A DNA stretch of 64,000 nucleotides from Chryseobacterium cupriresistens (GTDB taxonomy: Bacteria; Bacteroidota; Bacteroidia; Flavobacteriales; Weeksellaceae), in the NCBI RefSeq assembly GCF_046614675.1, contig NZ_JBKKJT010000013.1, positions 30,913 through 94,912 of the forward strand, given 5' to 3'. Below are positions 57,672 to 64,000 of this stretch, in pieces. Every line of letters starts with the position of its first letter. Position 1 is the first letter of the stretch. The translations under genes and the position numbers were made by a program. The notes below the pieces were generated by a model. The model was not told the DNA's origin. It saw nothing but the letters and a program-made list of their open reading frames with translations, and made no database searches.

Positions 57672-58553
57672 TTAATTCGATTTTTTGGCTTTAATCATTG
57701 CTTCCAAAGCATCCCACATTTCTTTAGGAATTGCTTCAAGCATATTGAATTCTCCGGCTCCCTGAAGCCATTCTCCACCATCAATAGTTACCACTTCCCC
57801 ATTCATATACGCTGAATAATCGGAAACCAGATAAGCCGCAAGGTTGGCAAGCTCCTGATGTTCTCCCACTCTTCTCAACGGAACTTTTTTCTTCATATCA
57901 AATTTCTCCTGCAGATCCCCGGGAAGAAGTCTGTCCCAAGCTCCTTTCGTAGGGAAAGGTCCTGGTGCAATAGCATTGAAACGGATTCCGTATTTTGCCC
58001 ATTCAACCGCTAATGATCTGGTCATCGCCAGCACTCCTGCTTTTGCACAGGCAGACGGTACAACATAGGCTGAACCTGTCCATGCGTAAGTGGTTACGAT
58101 ATTCAGTACTGTTCCGGGAGTTTTAGAATCTATCCAGTGTTTTCCTACGGAAAGGGTACAGTTTTTCGTTCCTTTTAAAACAATATCGAGAATGGAGTCA
58201 AAAGCAGAGTGAGTCAGTTTTTCTGTGGGAGAAATGAAGTTTCCGGCTGCATTATTCAACAAAATATCAATCTTTCCGAATTCTTTCAGAGTTGCTTCTT
58301 TCATGGCTTCCACCTCATCCCAGTTTCTTACATCACAAGCTACACAAAGCACCTTGCCTCCTGTTTCCTCTTCCAGATCCTTAGCTGTTCCCTGTAATTT
58401 TTCCAGGTTTCTGGAAGTGATCACTACTTTGGCGCCCAGTTCAAGAAAGTATTTAGTCATCGCTTTTCCAAGACCGCTCCCGCCTCCTGTAACAATCGCT
58501 ACTTTATCTTTTAGTGCACCTTCGCGCAGCATAGGTTGTGTATATAGACTCAT
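57672..58553 (-). CDS. SDR family, 2,4-dienoyl-CoA reductase-like
   Basis: 293 residues of the short-chain dehydrogenase fold. NADPH site TGGGSGLG, and LNNAAGNF. The catalytic region reads TTYAWTGSAYVVPSACAKAG and then VLAMTRSLAVEWAKYGIRFN, which is the pattern of animal and bacterial 2,4-dienoyl-CoA reductases (DECR type) rather than classical YxxxK SDRs: the catalytic Lys is kept, the SDR Tyr is displaced. It should act in beta-oxidation of unsaturated fatty acids with even-numbered double bonds. Single-gene unit with its own terminator. Confidence 0.85.
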   Translation of the reverse strand: MSLYTQPMLREGALKDKVAIVTGGGSGLGKAMTKYFLELGAKVVITSRNLEKLQGTAKDLEEETGGKVLCVACDVRNWDEVEAMKEATLKEFGKIDILLNNAAGNFISPTEKLTHSAFDSILDIVLKGTKNCTLSVGKHWIDSKTPGTVLNIVTTYAWTGSAYVVPSACAKAGVLAMTRSLAVEWAKYGIRFNAIAPGPFPTKGAWDRLLPGDLQEKFDMKKKVPLRRVGEHQELANLAAYLVSDYSAYMNGEVVTIDGGEWLQGAGEFNMLEAIPKEMWDALEAMIKAKKSN

Positions 58554-58932
58554 AAAATATTTTTTCTTAAAAATAATAAATATTGAAATGCAATCCTGTA
58601 AAATAGGTTGATAAATAATGCTACAAATAATTATTCTTCACATAGAAGCTCTCTCAACTTTTACATTCATGATTTTTAACCCCAAAAGACATAAAAGTTT
58701 TAAATCCTTAAGTTTTTAGAGCCAAGCTCTATGTAAATAAGTACATCAAAGATTTTCATCTTATTTGAACTTTTCTCCGGCATTATTTTAAACTTACTTA
58801 AGCGGACAAAATGAAAGCTTTTGTGCCTTTTGCGGTTTCATAAAGATTAGGCGCCTTTATAAATAAACTATTCAAAAAAGAAAATAGCCTGATAACAATT
58901 ACCAGGCTATTTCTATTTGTTAAAACGATATA
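58554..58932. other. intergenic region, SDR gene to DUF1573 gene
   Basis: 379 bases. No gene or clear promoter is seen. The only structure is the terminator at 58882-58912. Confidence 0.6.
58882..58912 (-). terminator. terminator after the DUF1573 gene
   Basis: Stem AAATAGCCTG/CAGGCTATTT with an 11-base loop, T-rich on the minus strand. Confidence 0.85.
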
Positions 58933-59343
58933 TTAAGAAGCTACCACTCCTTTGAAAGAAAGTGTTTTAGGAGTTTTGCTGTCGCTGGTAGTAACATTTA
59001 CTGTCTTCATAAATGGCCCTACTGTTGCTGCGTTATAGCTGGCTTCCACAAATCCTTTTTTTCCTGGCTGGATAGGAGTTTTTGTGTAATCAGCAGTTGT
59101 ACATCCGCATGAAGGAGCTACATTCTGAATAATGATTGGTTTTGAACTTGTGTTTGTAAATTCAAATCTGATCAATTTTGGTTTACCCTGAGGAATATTT
59201 CCTACATCGATAGATTCTGATTTCCATTTAATAGCATCAGCAACCATTTTTACGATAGATGGAGCATCTGTTGTCAATACATTCGCATAAAACGGAGAGA
59301 ACGCCAACACGGCTAAAAGAGCTGTAATTTTTAATTTTTTCAT
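58933..59343 (-). CDS. secreted DUF1573 domain protein
   Basis: 136 residues: a signal peptide (about 1-20, ending PFYANV) and one DUF1573 domain, an Ig-like fold with the pattern FEFTNTSSKPIIIQNVAPSCGCTTADY and PGKKGFVEASYNA. The two cysteines of SCGC are kept. DUF1573 proteins are common in the envelope of Bacteroidota but their role is not settled. It is divergent from the kinase gene at 59502, and the shared gap carries GTTAA repeats, so it may be a target of that two-component system. Confidence 0.92.
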   Translation of the reverse strand: MKKLKITALLAVLAFSPFYANVLTTDAPSIVKMVADAIKWKSESIDVGNIPQGKPKLIRFEFTNTSSKPIIIQNVAPSCGCTTADYTKTPIQPGKKGFVEASYNAATVGPFMKTVNVTTSDSKTPKTLSFKGVVAS

Positions 59344-59419
59344 GAGTATATATTTTAATATTTGAAACTGACTATGTTCTTCTATATGACAAATGTAAAG
59401 CAGACAATGATTATGGCTT

Positions 59420-59457
59420 GTTAACCGCTGTCTAACATTTGTTAATGAGTTGTTAAT
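59420..59457. promoter_or_regulatory. GTTAA direct-repeat array (response-regulator box)
   Basis: GTTAAC (59420), TCTAAC (59431), GTTAAT (59441) and GTTAAT (59452), spaced 11, 10 and 11 bases. It lies between the divergent DUF1573 and kinase genes. A -7-like TATTTTTG follows at 59475-59482, without a TTTG -33 box. Same kind of array as before the other kinase gene. Confidence 0.75.
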
Positions 59458-59501
59458 AGTAAAAGATAAATAGATATTTTTGGATAATATTGTTTCAGGA
59501 A

Positions 59502-60755
59502 ATGAAAATAAAAAGACTCAATATTATTATCACGCTGGGATTCGTCGCTATTATCGGAATTTTAATAGCACAATTGATGTGGACGATACAGGCTTATAAT
59601 CTTGAAGATAAAAAGTTTAACCAAAAGGTCAATATTGCCTTAATGGAAGTCGCAGAAAAACTCTCAGGAGGAAAGACATCCTACACCGAAAATCCTGTAC
59701 AGAATATTGCCAATGACTATTATGTGGTTAATATCAACAATGAATTTCACCCTGTTGTGCTTGAATATTATCTGAAGACAGAATTTACCCGCTTTCAGAT
59801 CAATACAGATTACGTGTATGCATTATACAATTGCCACAGCGATAAAATGGTATATGGAAAGTATATGACGACCCATCAGGAAAGCCCAGGCAATAAGATC
59901 ATTAATTTTCCGAAGCATAAAAATCTGATCTACTATTTTTCCATACGATTTCCTGATAAAACCACTTACCTGATCAGTTCATTAAGATTCTGGTATCTCC
60001 TTACATTTGCCCTTATCATCATCCTTTTGGTGTATGTATATTCTATTTATACGATCATTCAGCAGAAGAAGTTCTCGGAGCTGCAGCGTGATTTTATCAA
60101 TAATATGACTCATGAGTTTAAAACACCTTTATCCTCCATCCTGTTAGCATCAGAAGCGCTTAATAAACAGGAACTGGTACAGGATAATTCCAAACTGCAG
60201 ACCTATACATCCATTATCATCAATCAAAGCCACAAGCTCAATAGCCACATTGAGAAAATATTGAATATTGCGAAGAACGATGCAGCCGGACTATCATTAA
60301 AACCTCAAAAAATCCTGTTACAACCTTTTATTCAAGAGATTGCAGATAATATACAGCACAAAAATAAAGATCTCAGCATCGAAATCGATATTGAAAACAG
60401 TACTTCGGTAATGGCAGATGAATTTCACTTTACGAATATCATTTACAACCTGCTGGATAATTCCATCAAGTATTGTGAAACAAAGCCTGTGATTAAAATT
60501 TCAGCTTATAAAGATTCAAAAGGCTTATATTTAAAGTTTAAAGACAACGGAATGGGAATTCCTGCTAAAAATATTCCTCATATTTTTGAAAAGTTTTATC
60601 GGGTACATACCAAAAGAAGTGAAGAAGTAAATGGTTTCGGACTGGGATTATTTTATGTAAAAAAAGTAGTTCAGCAGCATCATTGGAAAATTTCTGTAGA
60701 GAATAATGAAGACAAAGGAATTACTACAACGCTCTTCTTTCCGTTTTCAAATTAA
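59502..60755 (+). CDS. OmpR-type sensor histidine kinase (2)
   Basis: The ATG at 59502 (MKIKRLNIIITLGFVAIIGI) gives 417 residues; the ORF begins upstream at a TTG. Two membrane helices (about 7-29 and 163-184) enclose a periplasmic sensor domain of about 130 residues. H204 in NMTHEFKTPLSS is the phosphoacceptor; HATPase boxes are LLDNSIKYCE, DNGMGI and GFGLGLFYV. It is 12 bases from the response regulator gene. The sensor domain differs from that of the kinase at 48736, so the stimuli are probably different. Confidence 0.92.
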   Translation: MKIKRLNIIITLGFVAIIGILIAQLMWTIQAYNLEDKKFNQKVNIALMEVAEKLSGGKTSYTENPVQNIANDYYVVNINNEFHPVVLEYYLKTEFTRFQINTDYVYALYNCHSDKMVYGKYMTTHQESPGNKIINFPKHKNLIYYFSIRFPDKTTYLISSLRFWYLLTFALIIILLVYVYSIYTIIQQKKFSELQRDFINNMTHEFKTPLSSILLASEALNKQELVQDNSKLQTYTSIIINQSHKLNSHIEKILNIAKNDAAGLSLKPQKILLQPFIQEIADNIQHKNKDLSIEIDIENSTSVMADEFHFTNIIYNLLDNSIKYCETKPVIKISAYKDSKGLYLKFKDNGMGIPAKNIPHIFEKFYRVHTKRSEEVNGFGLGLFYVKKVVQQHHWKISVENNEDKGITTTLFFPFSN

Positions 60756-60767
60756 TCATGTGTAAGT

Positions 60768-61451
60768 ATGGAGAAATCTAAAATTTTATATGCCGAAGAT
60801 GATAAAACAATAGCTTTTCTGGTGGAAGACAGTCTGGAAAGTTATTATGATATCAGCTGTTATTCTGATGGAGAATCTGCGTTGGAAGCATTTAACAGCC
60901 AGGATTTTGATATCTGCCTTCTGGATATTATGATGCCTGGCATGAACGGATTTGAGGTGGCACAGCGAATCCGCAGTAAAAATGCTGAGGTTCCGATTAT
61001 TTTTATCTCTGCAAAAGCTTTAAAAGAAGATAGAATTAAAGGGCTTAAAATTGGAGCTGATGATTATCTGGTAAAACCGTTCAGTATTGAAGAACTGATG
61101 TTGAAAATTGAAGTTTTTCTGAAACGCACTAAGAAATCGGATACTTCCCCTCTACAATATAAAGTGGGCAAATATGATTTTGATCCAAAAAATTACACCC
61201 TGAAAGGTGCGGAAAACAATATTACCCTTACCCAAAGAGAATCTGATCTTCTTTTATATTTTATCCGCCATAAAAATCTGGTGGTTAAAAGGCAGGAAAT
61301 TCTAAAGGCCATCTGGGGTGATGATGATTATTTTATGGGACGAAGCCTCGATGTTTTTATTTCCCGGCTGAGGAAGGTACTGGCTGCAGAACAGAACATT
61401 TTAATAGAAAACCTTCATGGAATAGGTTTCCGTTTTTCTGAAAAAGAATAA
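60768..61451 (+). CDS. OmpR-type response regulator (2)
   Basis: 227 residues. Receiver with D53 (CLLDIMMPG) and YLVKP Lys; C-terminal winged helix with LTQRESDLLLYFIRHKN and the recognition segment GRSLDVFISRLRKVL. This segment is the same as in the regulator at 50048 (GRSLDVFISRLRK), and both operons carry similar GTTAA arrays. Cross-talk or a shared regulon between the two systems is therefore likely. Confidence 0.94.
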   Translation: MEKSKILYAEDDKTIAFLVEDSLESYYDISCYSDGESALEAFNSQDFDICLLDIMMPGMNGFEVAQRIRSKNAEVPIIFISAKALKEDRIKGLKIGADDYLVKPFSIEELMLKIEVFLKRTKKSDTSPLQYKVGKYDFDPKNYTLKGAENNITLTQRESDLLLYFIRHKNLVVKRQEILKAIWGDDDYFMGRSLDVFISRLRKVLAAEQNILIENLHGIGFRFSEKE

Positions 61452-61528
61452 ATAGCCCTTAACTACTTTAAAAACACAACAGAAAATGATGATTTTAATT
61501 AATTTTAAACTTTGAAAAATTGTCATTA

Positions 61529-63826
61529 ATGAAAAATCGCAAGTCTATTGTTTTTCTTTCTCTAGCATTTTTAAGTGCAAACTTTCATGCCCAAAAATTT
61601 GAAAAATTAATACAATATGTCAATCCTCTGATCGGAACTGAAAAGATGGGACATACTTATCCGGGAGCCACCGTTCCTTTTGGTGCCGTACAGCTAAGCC
61701 CTGAAACAGACACCATTTCCTATGAACTCAATGGAAAATATAATGGTGAGGTTTACAAATACTGCGCCGGCTACCGTTATGAAGATAAAACCATAGTGGG
61801 ATTCAGCTCTACCCATTTCAGCGGTACAGGACATTCTGATCTGGGAGATTTTCTGGTAATGCCTACTGTTGGAAAACTTCAGTTGAATCCCGGAACAGCA
61901 GCTAATCCTGAAAACGGCTACAGAAGCAGATTTTCACACCAGAACGAAACTGCAGAAGCCGGATATTATAAAGTAAAACTGGATGACCACAATATTCTGG
62001 CAGAGCTGACAGCAACTCCCAGAGTCGGAATTCACCGTTATACTTTCCCAAAATCTGACCAGGCTCACATTATTCTGGATCTGATGGCCGGCATTTACAA
62101 TTATGATGGGAAAAATGTATGGACATACGTTCGTGTAGAAAACGGAAATACCATCACAGGTTATCGGCAGACCAATGGCTGGGCAAGAACCAGAACGGTT
62201 TATTTCGCCATGAAGTTTTCAAAACCTTTTAAATCTTACGGTCAGCAAAACTATGACGAAAAGCAGGTTTACAAAGGATTCTGGAGAAAATTCGACCAAA
62301 ATAAAAACTTCCCGGAGATGGCAGGAAAGAACCTGAAAATGTATTTTGATTTTGATACCAATGAAAATGAAGCGATTGAAGTAAAATTGGCCATTTCTCC
62401 GGTAAGCCAGACCAATGCTCTGGAAAACCTGGAAAAAGAAGCAGGAAGTATAACCTTCGATCAGGCTAAAATACAAGCCCAGGACAACTGGAATAAGGAA
62501 TTAAATAAAATTGTCATTAGAGGTTCTGATACAGAAAAGATCAATTTCTATACAGCAATGTACCACACCTTTATCAATCCCACCACTTATATGGACGTCA
62601 ATGGAGAATATAAAGGGTTGGATCAAAATGTTCACAAAGCGGATGGTTTTACCAATTACACAACCTTCTCTTTGTGGGATACTTACCGTACACTCCATCC
62701 ATTTTTTAATATCATCCAGCCTAAACGAAATGGTGACATGGTAAAATCCATGATGGCTCATTACAATCAGTTTTCTATGAAAATGCTGCCGATCTGGTCA
62801 CATTACGCCAATGACAACTGGTGTATGAGCGGTTATCACAGTGTAAGTGTAGTGGCTGATGCTATTATTAAAGGAAATTATACGGGTGATCCTGAGGAAG
62901 CTTTGAAAGCATGTATAGAAACAGCAAATAAAAGAGATTACGAAGGCATAGGACAATATATTGACCTTGGATATATTCCGGCCGAGAAAAACGGAACTTC
63001 AGTTTCCAATACCTTGGAATATGCCTATGATGACTGGGCGATTGCTCAACTGGCAAAACATTTAAACAAAACAGAAATCTACAATCAGTTTATCAAACGT
63101 TCTGAGAACTGGAAAAATAACTTTGACAAAACCATCGGGTTTATGCGTCCGCGTCTGGCAGATGGAAGCTTTAAAAAGGATTTTGATGTATTAAGTACCC
63201 ATGGGCAGGGCTTTATTGAAGGAAACTCATGGAACTACAGTTTCTTTGTCCCGCAAAATCCCGATGAACTGATCACGATGATGGGCGGAAAGAAAAAATT
63301 CGCATCCAAACTGGATGAGCTGTTCACCATGCATTTACCTGATGAATTCTTTGCAGACACTGAAGATATTACCCGTGAAGGAATTATTGGTGGATATGTT
63401 CACGGAAATGAACCTGCTCACCATGTTGCTTATTTCTACAACTGGGCCGGACAGCCATGGAAAGCACAGGCACAAATCCGTCGTATTCTGGAAATGCAGT
63501 ATAAAGCAACACCGGACGGATTGGGCGGAAATGATGATGCCGGGCAAATGAGCGCATGGTATATTCTGAGTTCATTAGGTTTCTATCCTGTAGCTCCTGG
63601 ATCAGAGAACTATTCTATCGGGAGCCCGGCGATTGATCACGCTGTACTGAATCTGGAAAACGGAAAAATTTTTGAAATTGAAGCGATCAACCAAAGCCCG
63701 GAAAATATGTATGTTCAGAAGGTTCTTTTGAATGGAAATGAAATTAAAAACTTTACATTAAAGCATTCTGAAATTATGAATGGAGGGAAGCTGACATTTT
63801 ATATGGGAAATAAGGCGAAAAAGTAA
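61529..63826 (+). CDS. secreted GH92 alpha-mannosidase
   Basis: The ATG at 61529 (MKNRKSIVFLSLAFLSAN) gives 765 residues with a signal peptide ending FHAQ. The family signature VNPLIGTEKMGHTYPGATVPFGAVQLSP and the C-terminal GNDDAGQMSAWYILSSLGFYP and GNEPAHHVAYFYNWAG are typical of GH92, which are calcium-dependent exo-alpha-mannosidases that degrade N-glycan mannose. It has no T9SS domain. It follows the OmpR-type pair by 77 bases on the same strand, and may be in their regulon or transcript. No SusC/SusD pair is in view, so it is not a complete glycan locus here. Confidence 0.93.
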   Translation: MKNRKSIVFLSLAFLSANFHAQKFEKLIQYVNPLIGTEKMGHTYPGATVPFGAVQLSPETDTISYELNGKYNGEVYKYCAGYRYEDKTIVGFSSTHFSGTGHSDLGDFLVMPTVGKLQLNPGTAANPENGYRSRFSHQNETAEAGYYKVKLDDHNILAELTATPRVGIHRYTFPKSDQAHIILDLMAGIYNYDGKNVWTYVRVENGNTITGYRQTNGWARTRTVYFAMKFSKPFKSYGQQNYDEKQVYKGFWRKFDQNKNFPEMAGKNLKMYFDFDTNENEAIEVKLAISPVSQTNALENLEKEAGSITFDQAKIQAQDNWNKELNKIVIRGSDTEKINFYTAMYHTFINPTTYMDVNGEYKGLDQNVHKADGFTNYTTFSLWDTYRTLHPFFNIIQPKRNGDMVKSMMAHYNQFSMKMLPIWSHYANDNWCMSGYHSVSVVADAIIKGNYTGDPEEALKACIETANKRDYEGIGQYIDLGYIPAEKNGTSVSNTLEYAYDDWAIAQLAKHLNKTEIYNQFIKRSENWKNNFDKTIGFMRPRLADGSFKKDFDVLSTHGQGFIEGNSWNYSFFVPQNPDELITMMGGKKKFASKLDELFTMHLPDEFFADTEDITREGIIGGYVHGNEPAHHVAYFYNWAGQPWKAQAQIRRILEMQYKATPDGLGGNDDAGQMSAWYILSSLGFYPVAPGSENYSIGSPAIDHAVLNLENGKIFEIEAINQSPENMYVQKVLLNGNEIKNFTLKHSEIMNGGKLTFYMGNKAKK

Positions 63827-64000
63827 AAAGGCGAATGACCTGGGATTTGAACATTCACAGTCTTTTAATTAAATAAGTTTTGGCTCCTATGTTTGCAAAA
63901 GAATAAATTTACATACAAAGCAAAAGGGGTGAGAGAACAGTTTTGGCTAAATAACTCAGGAAGTATATTGTGCTTTAGAAATGTCCTCACTTCTTTATTC
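63827..64000. other. non-coding tail after the GH92 gene
   Basis: 174 bases without a gene. GGGATTTGAAC near 63843 resembles part of a tRNA T-arm read on the opposite strand, but the flanking sequence does not fold into a tRNA. The window ends here. Confidence 0.5.

Noticed and set aside
63839..63900. tRNA-like piece (GGGATTTGAAC and neighbours) after the GH92 gene
   Set aside because: It resembles a T-arm read on the minus strand, but no anticodon or acceptor stem pairs with it.

Overview
The window looks like the chromosome of a Chryseobacterium-type flavobacterium (Bacteroidota, Weeksellaceae-like). The DNA is AT-rich. Secreted proteins end in T9SS type A sorting domains. Clear Shine-Dalgarno sites are absent. 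Several promoters fit the Bacteroidota pattern of TTTG, a 19-20 base spacer, then TAnnTTTG. There is a GH92 mannosidase, several outer-membrane barrel proteins and a short double-glycine 'bacteriocin-like' peptide. I see no rRNA, tRNA, CRISPR array, prophage or origin. The assignment rests on protein style, not on a database match.

Layout. Bases 1-5.7 kb hold the start of a surface protein, then clpX, a HIT protein, greA, a Rieske-like lipoprotein, dtd and a T9SS-exported subtilase. Bases 5.7-11.6 kb hold two lipoproteins and a minus-strand block of membrane genes (DUF1361, DUF4173, small membrane proteins, a Coq4-like protein). A small winged-helix regulator lies in this block, and the same palindrome covers the predicted promoters on both sides of it. 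Bases 11.7-16.9 kb are mixed: a crotonase, a tail-collar protein, a T9SS protein, a SMUG2-like DNA glycosylase, a CPBP protease and the small Cys-rich peptide.

Bases 17-32.9 kb are a phenylacetate catabolism (paa) cluster on the minus strand. From 5' to 3' it runs: TetR regulator, paaK, paaE, paaA, paaB, paaC, an alpha/beta hydrolase, paaD, paaG, paaH, a small unknown gene, paaI, paaJ, paaY, a REP-associated transposase, an esterase and paaZ. PaaK makes phenylacetyl-CoA, PaaABCDE epoxidises it, PaaG isomerises the epoxide, PaaZ opens the ring, and PaaH and PaaJ finish beta-oxidation. PaaI and PaaY are thioesterases that clear dead-end CoA esters. No separate paaF is present. Most gaps between genes in this cluster are filled by quasi-palindromic repeats.

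Bases 33-44 kb hold clpB, three paralogous M43 lipoprotein metalloproteases, a NarL-type two-component system with two unknown partner genes, and a PAP2 phosphatase fused to a beta-barrel. Bases 44-51.6 kb hold an M1 peptidase, an outer-membrane barrel protein, an OmpR-type kinase/regulator pair and an endonuclease/exonuclease/phosphatase protein. Bases 51.6-55.3 kb are a compact five-gene operon: DUF2589 protein, two unknown proteins, a subtilase with no signal peptide and a small I9-like protein. This operon is my best candidate for an undescribed system. Bases 55.6-64 kb hold a second M1 peptidase, a 2,4-dienoyl-CoA-reductase-like SDR, a DUF1573 protein, a second OmpR-type pair and the GH92 enzyme. 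Both OmpR-type pairs have GTTAA-type direct repeats at about 11-base spacing upstream, and the two regulators share the same recognition-helix sequence.

Many reading frames extend upstream of the likely start through TTG or GTG codons. Where an internal ATG fits the family better I give that start and say so.
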